Source of the DNA: a virus | Direction: 5' to 3' (one strand) | Length of the DNA: 33,147 nucleotides | Virus record (IMG/VR): IMGVR_UViG_3300009109_000019 | Span: 1-33,147 of that record | Shown here: positions 25,877 to 33,147 of the stretch, one piece after another | Numbering within the stretch: the stretch's first letter is position 1 | Layout of the letters: the number at the start of each line of letters is the position of its first letter | Position numbers and translations under genes: made by a program | The notes under the pieces: model-generated | Seen by the model: the letters and a program-made list of their open reading frames with translations, nothing else | Told to the model about the DNA's origin: nothing | The model's database searches: none

Positions 25877-26254
25877 GTGGTGTCCATCCGTGACCAGATC
25901 CGAGCCGCTGACGACCTGTCGGCCGAACTTGTCGACATCGACGAGTGGGCTGTCACCGTCGAGGTGCGGTCCATGACCGGTAGGCAGCGTGCCGCCGTCG
26001 TGCGAGCCATCTCAGGTGACGACGATGATCGTCTGGAGTCGCTGTGGGGCGAGATCCTCGTGGCGTGCGTCCATGACCCGGACTCCGGGGAGCCAGTGTT
26101 CGACGCTGACGACCTGGAGTGGCTGTTCGACAAGTCGGCGGCGGTCATTGACCGGCTGTCGACGGTGTGCCTGCGGGTCGCCGGGATTGTCGACGGGGCG
26201 GTCGATGAGGCGGGAAAAGACTCCTCGGCTTCCCTGACTCTCGTGGACGGGTAG
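25877..26254 (+). CDS. Tail assembly chaperone, gpG-like
   Basis: 125 residues if GTG 25877 is used; GTG 25871 and 25880 are also in frame, but 25871 abuts the AGAGGAGA site. It contains EWAVTVEVRSMTGRQRAAVV and DADDLEWLFDKSAAVIDRLS, typical of gpG-type chaperones. The slippery GGGAAAA lies 36-42 bases before its stop, in the right frame, for a -1 shift to make the gpGT-like form. The chaperones coat the tape measure during tail assembly. Confidence 0.75.
   Translation: MVSIRDQIRAADDLSAELVDIDEWAVTVEVRSMTGRQRAAVVRAISGDDDDRLESLWGEILVACVHDPDSGEPVFDADDLEWLFDKSAAVIDRLSTVCLRVAGIVDGAVDEAGKDSSASLTLVDG
26212..26218 (+). promoter_or_regulatory. -1 frameshift slippery site GGGAAAA
   Basis: Zero-frame codons read GGA at 26213-26215 and AAA at 26216-26218, giving X-XXY-YYZ. 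A -1 slip moves into a frame open to TGA 26428-26430. This fits the conserved programmed frameshift of tail chaperones. Confidence 0.75.
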
Positions 26255-26430
26255 ATCCAGAGCGCCGGTTTCTGTTCCGCCTGGCCCGCGACCTCGGCAT
26301 GACCGTCGGCGAGGTGCAGGACAGGATGTCGTCCTATGAGATCACGGAGTGGGCAGCGTTCTATCGGGTCGAGGCCGATGACCAGAAACGTGAGATGGAC
26401 AAGATGAAGAACCGACGAGGCCGGAGGTGA
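26218..26430 (+). CDS. Tail assembly chaperone, frameshift extension (gpT-like part)
   Basis: Read after a -1 slip at 26212-26218, giving a fusion of about 184 residues. The extension adds RRFLFRLARDLGMTVGEVQD, then MSSYEITEWAAFYRVEADDQ and KREMDKMKNRRGRR. The [ML]-x-[ED]-W-x-x-[FY] segment and a basic, helical end are typical of gpT-like tails of gpGT. This part has no start codon of its own in a good place. It ends 4 bases before the tape-measure GTG. Confidence 0.7.
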   Translation, partial: RLLGFPDSRGRVDPERRFLFRLARDLGMTVGEVQDRMSSYEITEWAAFYRVEADDQKREMDKMKNRRGRR

Positions 26431-26434
26431 ACCA

Positions 26435-29257
26435 GTGGCAGCGATGACGACCGTCGTCAAGGCGATCCTGACCGCTGACTCGACCCGGCTGACGAAGGAA
26501 CTCAAGAAGGCGAAAGCCGGTCTGAAAAAGTTCAGCGAGTCGGCAACGAAGGCAGGCCGGTCGATGACGACGGGCCTGACCCTGCCGTTGGCTGGTGCCG
26601 CTGCTGGTGCCGTGAAGGCTGCTGTCGGGTTTGAGACTTCCATGACTCAGATCCAGTCGCTGGTCGGCCTGTCCGCCGAAACGGTGCAGGGCTTTGAGCA
26701 GGACGTGAAGCGCCTGTCGGGCGAAACGGCGCAGGCTCCGAAGGATCTCGCGGACGCCATGTTCTTCATCACGTCCGCTGGCCTGCGCGGCGCTGACGCT
26801 GTGGATGTGCTGGAGGCATCGGCGAAGGCGGCAGCGATCGGCCTGGGCGACACGGCCACGGTTGCTGATCTGGCCACGTCGGCGCTGAACGCGTACGGTG
26901 CGGAGAACCTGTCGGCAGTCCAGGCCACCGACACGATGGTCGCCGCTGTGCGGGAAGGCAAGTTGGAGGCGTCCGAGTTGGCCGGGTCGATGGGCCGAGT
27001 CCTGCCGATCGCGTCAGCGATGGGCGTCCAGTTCAACGAGGTGGGTGCAGCGTTCGCTGCCCTGTCGAGAACCGGCACGAACGCTGCCGAGGCCGCCACG
27101 CAGATCCGCGGCATCCTCGCCTCCCTGTTGCGACCGACGAAGCAGTCGGAGGAGGCGATGGCGTCACTCGGCCTGTCGTCTGCTGACTTGCGAACGCAGA
27201 TCCGCGAGGAGGGGTTGCTCGCCACTCTCAAGACGTTGGCTGAACGGTTCGACGGCCAGTCGGAGGCGGCGGCTGCCGTGTTCGGCAACATCCGCGCCCT
27301 GTCCGGCGTCATGGACCTCATGGGGGCCAACGTCGAAACCACTGAGCAGATCTTCGCGAACATGGCGGACACGACTGGCATGTTGGGCGAGGCGTTCGGG
27401 GTTGTGTCGGAAACGTCCGGCTTCAAGTTGCAGCAAGCGATGGCCGACATCAAGGCGGCGCTCATCGACGTGGGTGACGTGCTGATTCCGGTGATAGTTC
27501 CGGCGATCCAGTCGCTGGCCGGGTTCGTCAAGGACCTCGCTGACCGGTTCGCTGGCATGTCGTCAGTGACGCAGAACACGATCGTCGGGTTCGCTGGCAT
27601 CGCAGCGGTCGCTGGTCCGCTGCTGCTACTCGTCGGCAAGTTGGCTGCGGCCTTCGCTGCCCTGAACCCGTGGCTGCTCGCAGTTGGGGCTGCCGTCGGG
27701 GTGCTCGCCTTCGCTTGGGCTGACTCGCGGGCACGGGCGATGGAGGCCGAGGAGAACGCCCGCCTGTTCGGCGAGGCGATGGTCGAAGCAGGGGATCAGA
27801 CGCAAGGCATGGCCGAACGGGTAGACGCCCTGGTTGCGTCGCTCGCTCACCTGGCAGAACCGATGGAGGAGGGCGCTGAGGCCGTTGGTGAGATGACCGG
27901 CGAGATGGCGTTCCTGCGGTCGCAGTTGTCGAAGGCCGGGGTGCTCGGCGACCTGGAGGACGCCGGGGTTACGCTTGACACGCTGGCCGGGGCGATCGAC
28001 ACGAATGTTGTTGAATGGTACAGCCTGATGGCCGCTCTCCGGTTGACCGCTGGGGGTGCATCACACGCTGATGACGTGATCGCCGAGTTGGAAGGCGACA
28101 CGAAGGCGCTGGCTGAAACCCTGTTCGACGCCGTGGAGGCTGACGAGGACTTCGCCGAGGCGCTGCTCAGGATCGCTGACGCCCTAGACACCACCCGGTC
28201 GGCGCAACGGAAGTGGACCGACGACATGGAGGGCGAGGCCCGGGAGGGCGTCCAGAAGATTCGGGAGGAGTGGCAGAAGTACTCGGCGATCCTGGGCCGC
28301 GACGTGCTGCCCATCATCGACCAGATGGAGGCGGCGGGTTTCTCACAGGTCGACATTCTGCGGACGATCGAGGCCCGGTTGGATGCGGTGTCCGGGGCTG
28401 AGGAACGGCGCGCCACGGCGCAGTCGCTGGCAGAGGCGGCAGCCCCCGGATGGATCGCCATGCTGGAAAGCACCGCGACCGAAACCGCTGCGGCTGCTGA
28501 AGCCACGTCTGATGCCGAGCGCGAAACAGCCGACTGGACCGCCGCCCTGGAGGACCAGTTGACAGCGTTCGATGCCCTCATCGACGGCATCGCTACCGCC
28601 ACTGACCGATTCTTCACGATGTCCGAGTTGGAGGACCGCCTCGCGAAAGAAACCCGCGACCTCGTAGACGCCTTGCTGGAGTCGGAGGCCGGGCTGCTCG
28701 GCACAGGTGAGGCGGCAGAGGCTGCCCGTGCCGCAGCGAAGGGTTACGCCGATGCGTTCGACGATCTGATCGCTGGGATGGTTGAGCAGGGCGGCACCCC
28801 GGATGAGGTCGCTCAGCGGTTCTTGAATCTGCGTGACGACATCGAGGCGACGGCTGCCGCACTCGGTCTGCTGCCTGAGGAGATCGCCTTGCTGTCTGAG
28901 GCGTTGGGGGCGATCCCATCGACGCTGCCAGTTGAGGTGCAGGTCGCGGTCGCGATGCAGGATGTCGAGTTCGCTGGTCAACTGGTTTCCGACTTCTTGG
29001 ATGTCACGCCGTTCGCTGATGGGGGACTGGTGACCCGCCCGACGTTGGCTTTGATCGGCGAGGCCGGTCCCGAGGCAGTGGTTCCAATATCAGGCAACGG
29101 CGGAGGCGGCTTGCCGCCCGGTTTGACTGGCGGCGACACGTTCGTCACGGTGAACGTGACTGGTGTGTCCGGCGAGGAAGTCGTGGAGGCCATCAACCGG
29201 GAGATCCGCAACAACGGTGCAGCGCCGGTGTCGGTGACTGGCGATCGGCGGCGCTGA
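26435..29257 (+). CDS. Tail tape measure protein
   Basis: 940 residues from GTG 26435, with GGAGG 7 bases upstream. Helical repeats begin MTTVVKAILTADSTRLTKEL; the TP901-type core follows: VKAAVGFETSMTQIQSLVGL, LADAMFFITSAGLRGADAVD, GKLEASELAGSMGRVLPIAS and LSRTGTNAAEAATQIRGILA. Hydrophobic spans around residues 385-430 (NTIVGFAGIAAVAGPLLLLV; LNPWLLAVGAAVGVLAFAWA) may enter the membrane. The end has LIGEAGPEAVVPI, a common C-terminal motif. At about 0.15 nm per residue it predicts a tail near 140 nm. Confidence 0.9.
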   Translation: MAAMTTVVKAILTADSTRLTKELKKAKAGLKKFSESATKAGRSMTTGLTLPLAGAAAGAVKAAVGFETSMTQIQSLVGLSAETVQGFEQDVKRLSGETAQAPKDLADAMFFITSAGLRGADAVDVLEASAKAAAIGLGDTATVADLATSALNAYGAENLSAVQATDTMVAAVREGKLEASELAGSMGRVLPIASAMGVQFNEVGAAFAALSRTGTNAAEAATQIRGILASLLRPTKQSEEAMASLGLSSADLRTQIREEGLLATLKTLAERFDGQSEAAAAVFGNIRALSGVMDLMGANVETTEQIFANMADTTGMLGEAFGVVSETSGFKLQQAMADIKAALIDVGDVLIPVIVPAIQSLAGFVKDLADRFAGMSSVTQNTIVGFAGIAAVAGPLLLLVGKLAAAFAALNPWLLAVGAAVGVLAFAWADSRARAMEAEENARLFGEAMVEAGDQTQGMAERVDALVASLAHLAEPMEEGAEAVGEMTGEMAFLRSQLSKAGVLGDLEDAGVTLDTLAGAIDTNVVEWYSLMAALRLTAGGASHADDVIAELEGDTKALAETLFDAVEADEDFAEALLRIADALDTTRSAQRKWTDDMEGEAREGVQKIREEWQKYSAILGRDVLPIIDQMEAAGFSQVDILRTIEARLDAVSGAEERRATAQSLAEAAAPGWIAMLESTATETAAAAEATSDAERETADWTAALEDQLTAFDALIDGIATATDRFFTMSELEDRLAKETRDLVDALLESEAGLLGTGEAAEAARAAAKGYADAFDDLIAGMVEQGGTPDEVAQRFLNLRDDIEATAAALGLLPEEIALLSEALGAIPSTLPVEVQVAVAMQDVEFAGQLVSDFLDVTPFADGGLVTRPTLALIGEAGPEAVVPISGNGGGGLPPGLTGGDTFVTVNVTGVSGEEVVEAINREIRNNGAAPVSVTGDRRR

Positions 29258-29260
29258 CTC

Positions 29261-30574
29261 ATGCCGATCTACACAGACTGGACGGTTCACGTCGGAGGGT
29301 TCGACGGAGCGACCGGTGTCACGGAGGGTGTGCCGGACGACGCTGTGGACTTCACGTCGCGAGTGCGGAGCCTGACTGTTGACCAGCAGGTTGAACTAGC
29401 GGCGCTCGGCCGGGCCTCAGCAACGATCACGCTCGGCAACGATGATGGTGCCCTGACCCCCGGCGGTGGCGGCACCTATCAAGCGTTTGACTGGTTCGCC
29501 CAGCCGGTGTGTATTACGGGCCGGTACGGCACATCCTCACCGCCCTCTACGAAGGCCGGGTTCTATCCGTTCTTCACTGGGGTGATTCATGCCGTCAAGT
29601 TCAGCGACGATTCGTTCGATTCGACGTTGACGCTGGAGTGCCTGGACTGGCGGGCGTTTATGGCGAGGTGGACTCGTCAAACAGCCAGCACGTTCACGGC
29701 CCAGTCTGCCGTCACTGTGCTCGTCGGCTACATCTGGGATGTGTCAGTCATGCCGAAGTTCGGTGCTACGAACCGCAGCATGACAGCCCGATACCAAGGT
29801 CCGTTCGACGATGACTACACCGGGACAGTGGCGATCGGCGATTACGCCAACGACGCCGGGGCGACACTCATCGCGTCGGAGGCAGGCTTCACCTTCCCCG
29901 CCACCATCGAGTTCGCCACCGACGACACGAACTACTTCCAGTCGATCATGCCGCGCAACCATCTGAACAACAAGACGGCCGCTGACACGGAAGTCAAGTT
30001 CCGCGACACCTCCTCGGCGCTAGGCGACGGTGAGGTGCCGTTCCGTAATCTGCGGCTCGGCTGGACAACAGACGATCTCGTCACCCAAGCCGTATGCAAC
30101 CGAGTGGGCGGCACAGCATCCACGGCGTATGACAACACACTCAGCCAGACCTACGGGCCGAGGTCGATCGAATACACGAACCTTTACAACGTCGACGACA
30201 CAGCCACGCAGGCGCTAGCGGACTGGTGGACGACCCGGTTCGACACCGTGGAGTTCACCGCCACCGGCCTGGAGATCACCGGCGGCATGATCGAGTCACA
30301 CTCCAACACGTCGTCAGCCACGCAGGCCGTAGTGAACCTGCTGATGGGTGAGTGCGGGTTCGCTATGGGCATCCTGTATGCCCGAACCTCGATCGAGTGG
30401 ACCGGGGCTGGTAGCACATCCAACACGGCTCAGGTGCTGCCTATCAGAGTGCGGCTGTCTGCCCGCCCTGACGATTGGGTGATGAGGCTCGACGTGAAGC
30501 CGATGGCAACGTATGGCGGGTTCAGGCTTGATGACACTATCGCTGGTGTTCTCGACACGAACAGGCTCGGCTGA
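29261..30574 (+). CDS. Minor tail / distal tail protein
   Basis: 437 residues from ATG 29261, 3 bases after the tape measure. The N-terminal third (DDAVDFTSRVRSLTVDQQVE; ALGRASATITLGNDDGALTP; FYPFFTGVIHAVKFSDDSFD) has the pattern of actinophage minor tail proteins that form the tail tip and share features with phage lambda gpL-like or Dit folds. The rest is beta-rich with no enzyme motif. It should link tape measure and receptor-binding parts. Confidence 0.7.
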   Translation: MPIYTDWTVHVGGFDGATGVTEGVPDDAVDFTSRVRSLTVDQQVELAALGRASATITLGNDDGALTPGGGGTYQAFDWFAQPVCITGRYGTSSPPSTKAGFYPFFTGVIHAVKFSDDSFDSTLTLECLDWRAFMARWTRQTASTFTAQSAVTVLVGYIWDVSVMPKFGATNRSMTARYQGPFDDDYTGTVAIGDYANDAGATLIASEAGFTFPATIEFATDDTNYFQSIMPRNHLNNKTAADTEVKFRDTSSALGDGEVPFRNLRLGWTTDDLVTQAVCNRVGGTASTAYDNTLSQTYGPRSIEYTNLYNVDDTATQALADWWTTRFDTVEFTATGLEITGGMIESHSNTSSATQAVVNLLMGECGFAMGILYARTSIEWTGAGSTSNTAQVLPIRVRLSARPDDWVMRLDVKPMATYGGFRLDDTIAGVLDTNRLG

Positions 30575-30738
30575 TGTCTTACTCGCAGGTTCGTGTGTTT
30601 GCTGGTGCAGCCGGGTGGTGTGTGTCGGCGCAGCAGCACGACGGTGATGATGGCGGCACCGTGACGGTGTGGTCGTTCGATACTGAGGCGGAGGCGGTCG
30701 CCTACGCTGACTCTCTCAACAGCCAGGAGGCTGACTAA
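30574..30738 (+). CDS. 54-residue hypothetical tail-region protein
   Basis: ATG 30574 overlaps the preceding TGA and the TAA overlaps the next ATG. The product SYSQVRVFAGAAGWCVSAQQ continues HDGDDGGTVTVWSFDTEAEA and VAYADSLNSQEAD. It is beta-rich at first and acidic at the end. It may be a small tail-tip or fibre-assembly factor; nothing more is visible. Confidence 0.6.
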   Translation: MSYSQVRVFAGAAGWCVSAQQHDGDDGGTVTVWSFDTEAEAVAYADSLNSQEAD

Positions 30739-31685
30739 TGGCATTTTCTAGCGGGCAGGTTCTTACTGCCGCTCAACTCAACGACCTTGACATCGACAGC
30801 CTGTCGTTTGGTACACCACCAAACAATACCCAGACCATCGCGCTGTACGAAGCAGGTTCGGCGTTCTACGGCTTCGGGAACGACGTGAATCGCATCGCGA
30901 TCTACGCCGACAACAGCGCGACAACAGAACGAGCGTCGATTACGAGCGACGGCCGGTTAGGCATAAACACCACCGCGCCAGCCCGCCTTGTTGACATCAG
31001 TGGCGACGGAACCGACCTAACGGCTACCACTTCGTCGCTGCATTACCTCGTCATTCACGCTGCTGGCGACAGCGGCATGGGCATCTACGCGGGGAACACC
31101 AAGAACTCGTATCTGCGGTTCGCTGACACTGACAGCCAGTCAGTAGGTGGATTCAACTACGACCACAATGGGGACTTGCTGTATATTCGCACGGCGGGTA
31201 CTGACCGTGTGCGGGTCCACAGCAGCGGCCTCTATCCGCACGCCGACAACACCTACTCGTTGGGTACGGCGTCAAAAAGGTGGACAACGGTGTACGCTAC
31301 TGACGGCACCATCGACACCTCGGATGCTGCCCTGAAAACCGATGTTGAAGATTCGGCGCTTGGCTTGAACTTCATCAACGAGTTGCGGCCCGTGTCGTAT
31401 CGGTGGGTTGAAACCGAAGGGCGGCCAGGGATACGGCGGCACCACGGATTCATCGCCCAGGAGGTTGCGTCCGTTCTTGGTGACGATGCCTCCTCCACAG
31501 CCCTCTGGATTGACACTCCCATTGAGGCAGAAGAAGCCATTTTAGAGGACGACGAACGAGGTCGGTCACCGTTGCCTGCCGTTGAAGCGCACAACGAGCA
31601 GGGGTTGCGCTACCACGAACTGGTTGCTCCGCTGGTCAAAGCCGTGCAGGAACTCACTGCCCGCCTTGAGGCGCTGGAAGGGTGA
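30738..31685 (+). CDS. Tail fibre with C-terminal S74 intramolecular chaperone
   Basis: 315 residues, ATG 30738 after CCAGGAGGCTGACTA. The N-terminus MAFSSGQVLTAAQLNDLDID is an attachment segment. The middle holds short beta repeats (TSDGRLGINTTAPARLVDIS; NYDHNGDLLYI). S195-D196-A-A-L-K200 begins the S74 chaperone, followed by FINELRPVSYRWVETEG, RRHHGFIAQEV and LRYHELVAPLVKAVQELTAR. In this family the chaperone trimerises the fibre and cuts itself off before the serine. This is the only clear receptor-binding candidate. Confidence 0.8.
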   Translation: MAFSSGQVLTAAQLNDLDIDSLSFGTPPNNTQTIALYEAGSAFYGFGNDVNRIAIYADNSATTERASITSDGRLGINTTAPARLVDISGDGTDLTATTSSLHYLVIHAAGDSGMGIYAGNTKNSYLRFADTDSQSVGGFNYDHNGDLLYIRTAGTDRVRVHSSGLYPHADNTYSLGTASKRWTTVYATDGTIDTSDAALKTDVEDSALGLNFINELRPVSYRWVETEGRPGIRRHHGFIAQEVASVLGDDASSTALWIDTPIEAEEAILEDDERGRSPLPAVEAHNEQGLRYHELVAPLVKAVQELTARLEALEG

Positions 31686-31852
31686 CCACCGTGACCGTCA
31701 CCGCCGCTGAGATCGTCGCAGAACTCCAAACCGACACCACCGCCCAACCCTGGGTGATCGTCGCGGCCCTCCGAATCGAAAATCGCAAACTCCACGCCAT
31801 GCTGGAGGCCGGTGATGCCGCCGATCCCCCTACATCCACCACGGCGGCGTGA
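31682..31852 (+). CDS. 56-residue hypothetical protein
   Basis: GTG 31682 overlaps the fibre stop (GTGACCACC); GTG 31691 is an alternative. The sequence VTVTAAEIVAELQTDTTAQP goes on to WVIVAALRIENRKLHAMLEA and a Thr/Pro tail. The middle may be a coiled coil. It may be a partner of the fibre, or a small tail protein. No homology is recognised. Confidence 0.55.
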   Translation: MTTVTVTAAEIVAELQTDTTAQPWVIVAALRIENRKLHAMLEAGDAADPPTSTTAA

Positions 31853-31918
31853 CGGTCACGAGGGTGACGCCTCGGCGACTACGATGGTGGCCGTCCGGCT
31901 AACGGGAGGACCACGACC

Positions 31919-32686
31919 ATGAAGCATCCGGTGCTGAGCCGACGGCGACGCCGCCGCCACCCAGCAGTCCGCACGCTACAGGAATGGCTGATCGAGGCCG
32001 GGGAGGAACCCGGCCGGGTTGACGGCATCTTCGGCGGTAAGACGGATCGGGCGGTGCGCCGGTTCCAGACCCGCGCTGGGCTGACAGTCGACGGGATCGT
32101 CGGCCGCAACACGTGGGGCGCCCTGAAAACCGCGGTGTCGGTGGTGCGGGCCGAACCGCCGCTGCCGGAACCGGAGGCTGAGCATCGGATCGTGCCCCGT
32201 AACGAGTGGGGTGCGAGGCCGCCGAGGTGGACGACTCCGAACCTGAAGCACCGGCCGGTCGTCTACATTCATCACGCTGCTGATCCGAAGCCGAGCCGGT
32301 TCGGTGAGGACGCTGAGGCCCGCAAGTTTCAGAACGGGCACATGGACACTCGTGGCTGGTCCGATCTGGCGTACAACTTTCTGGTCACTCCGTCGGGTCG
32401 TGTGTTGGAGGGCCGCGGGTGGGGCATCAGACCGGGTGCGACCCGCAACCACAACAGCGAATCGGTCGCTGTCTGTTTCATGGGGTACTTCCACAAGCCA
32501 GTCAACGAGAAGCCGTCGGCGGAGGCGATTGCTGCGTGCGTGTGGCTGATCCGGCAGGGCATCGACGCCGGATGGTTGACCAGCAACGTGCAGGTGCTTG
32601 GGCATCGCAACGTGGCCCGCACTGCGTGCCCCGGCGACCATCTGTTTATGCGACTCGGCGACATCGCTAAGCAGGCGTTGGCGTGA
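31919..32686 (+). CDS. Endolysin: peptidoglycan-binding domain plus N-acetylmuramoyl-L-alanine amidase
   Basis: 255 residues from ATG 31919 with GGGAGGACC upstream. Residues about 15-72 are a PG_binding_1 domain (TLQEWLIEAG, DGIFGGKTDRAVRRFQTRAG, LTVDGIVGRNTW). Residues about 90-245 are an Amidase_2/PGRP domain with zinc ligands H118 (YIHHAAD), H229 (VLGHRN) and C237 (TACPGD), plus Y152 in LAYNF. It cleaves the amide bond between muramic acid and the stem peptide. There is no signal peptide, so it needs the holin at 398-607. The binding-domain-first order is less common than the reverse. Confidence 0.88.
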   Translation: MKHPVLSRRRRRRHPAVRTLQEWLIEAGEEPGRVDGIFGGKTDRAVRRFQTRAGLTVDGIVGRNTWGALKTAVSVVRAEPPLPEPEAEHRIVPRNEWGARPPRWTTPNLKHRPVVYIHHAADPKPSRFGEDAEARKFQNGHMDTRGWSDLAYNFLVTPSGRVLEGRGWGIRPGATRNHNSESVAVCFMGYFHKPVNEKPSAEAIAACVWLIRQGIDAGWLTSNVQVLGHRNVARTACPGDHLFMRLGDIAKQALA

Positions 32687-32910
32687 ACCCGCCGGACCAG
32701 TCGCTGGATGCGTTCGCTGTGGAGCGCCGCGCTCAACGGCAGGCCCGCTGGACGGACCGGCTGCCCCCGGAGGTCGTGCAGGAGATTCTGGAGTCCACGG
32801 CAGGCACTCGCCTAGTTGCCCAGTGGTTGCTGTCGCTCGGCTACGAGGGTGCGACCGACAAGAAGGTCGAGTGGCTGGTGCAGTCGCGGGGTGGCCGTGG
32901 AGGCGCTTGA
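32683..32910 (+). CDS. Small hypothetical protein between endolysin and phosphoesterase
   Basis: 75 residues from GTG 32683 (GTGA overlap). DQSLDAFAVERRAQRQARWT, then LPPEVVQEILESTAGTRLVA and QWLLSLGYEGATDKKVEWLV look helical with a possible helix-turn-helix (EVVQEIL...LVAQWL...GATDKKVEWLV). It may be a regulatory or virion protein. It shares an overlap with the phosphoesterase start. Confidence 0.6.
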   Translation: MNPPDQSLDAFAVERRAQRQARWTDRLPPEVVQEILESTAGTRLVAQWLLSLGYEGATDKKVEWLVQSRGGRGGA

Positions 32911-33147
32911 CGAGTTCGCCGACCCGGAGGCGCTGCTTGCTCAGGTTGTCGGCCTCGATCGGCGTTTGCAGGCAGCGAAGGTCAAGCAGGCTGCCGCTCA
33001 GACGGCCGCACAAGCCGCTGAGGCGGCCCTGGAGGCCGCTGAGGGTCGGCTAGCCGTCTACGAGGCGGCGACCGCTCAGAAGCCTCCTGCGTGGCTATCG
33101 CCGAAACGAGCGAAACGAGGCACCGCCGTCGCAGTCGCGATGCTGTC
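32891..33147 (+). CDS. Metallophosphoesterase N-terminal fragment (3' end missing)
   Basis: GTG 32891 or 32897 opens a frame to the window end. The first 60 residues are a probable coiled coil (LLAQVVGLDRRLQAAKVKQA; AEAALEAAEGRLAVYEAA), then PPAWLSPKRAKRGTAVAVAM-L-S. The last residues are the first strand of the phosphoesterase fold, which usually continues S-D-x-H. The missing centre is followed by the fragment at 1-309. This gene joins the two ends of the window. Confidence 0.6.
   Translation, partial: MAVEALDEFADPEALLAQVVGLDRRLQAAKVKQAAAQTAAQAAEAALEAAEGRLAVYEAATAQKPPAWLSPKRAKRGTAVAVAML

Noticed and set aside
26647-28704. Long minus-strand frames opposite the tape measure
   Set aside because: Low-complexity Ser/Ala/Arg products typical of antisense to GC-rich coding DNA; the plus frame has the TP901-type core.
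31976-33013. A 345-codon minus-strand frame across the endolysin
   Set aside because: The plus strand encodes an intact two-domain amidase with all zinc ligands; the antisense product is Arg/Pro-rich with no recognisable domain.
1-33147. Integrase, attachment sites, tRNA genes, CRISPR arrays and insertion sequences
   Set aside because: None was seen on either strand by reading for their motifs, cloverleaf patterns or repeats. The missing middle of the junction gene is too short to hide much, but a dedicated tRNA search was not possible.

Overview
The window looks like a near-complete genome of a small siphovirus (long, non-contractile tail) infecting an actinobacterium. The case for a phage is a full virion module: both terminase subunits, portal, MuF-type head protein, XkdF-type protease, scaffold, capsid, connectors, tail tube, a -1 frameshifted tail chaperone pair, tape measure and an S74-domain fibre. 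The case for an actinobacterial host is two WhiB-family proteins (a family confined to Actinobacteria and their phages), high GC, and many GTG starts. No integrase, excisionase, tRNA or CRISPR array was seen, and no phage polymerase, primase or helicase. A lytic or host-dependent replication style fits, but a small part of the genome is missing.

The two window ends are the two halves of one gene. The last 257 bases encode the N-terminus of a calcineurin-like phosphoesterase and the first 309 bases its C-terminus. Read circularly, the lysis block is amidase, small protein, phosphoesterase, r1t-type holin, then a strong hairpin at 614-662. The window is therefore probably a circularly permuted genome minus the middle of that gene.

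Layout. 802-3295 (minus): an operon of eight small genes, many Cys-rich, including a WhiB protein and a DnaJ-type zinc protein, from one strong promoter. 3350-8131 (minus): the DNA-metabolism arm, with a second WhiB, a RecT-like annealing protein, an O-like replication protein with iteron-like repeats inside its gene, a helicase-loader-like protein, HNH and RusA nucleases, an HTH protein and two tiny membrane proteins. 8212-14722 (plus): ParB-methyltransferase fusion, terminases, portal, and a MuF head protein carrying a C-terminal domain resembling ADP-ribosyltransferase toxins. 15878-31852 (plus): protease, scaffold, capsid, connectors, tail and fibre. 31919-33147 plus 1-607: lysis.

Four minus-strand islands interrupt the plus-strand structural operon: 14673-15769, 16774-17337, 18095-18367 and 22500-24263. 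Three of them, and the 802-3295 operon, share one control design. Each has a sigma70-like promoter whose -10 box lies 6-7 bases from the first ATG, implying leaderless mRNA. A recurrent CCAACCACCAA element just before an AAGGAG ribosome site precedes SD-started genes in these operons and others. Three plus-strand genes also have a TAnnnT box at leaderless spacing. Many genes are coupled by ATGA or GTGA stop-start overlaps.
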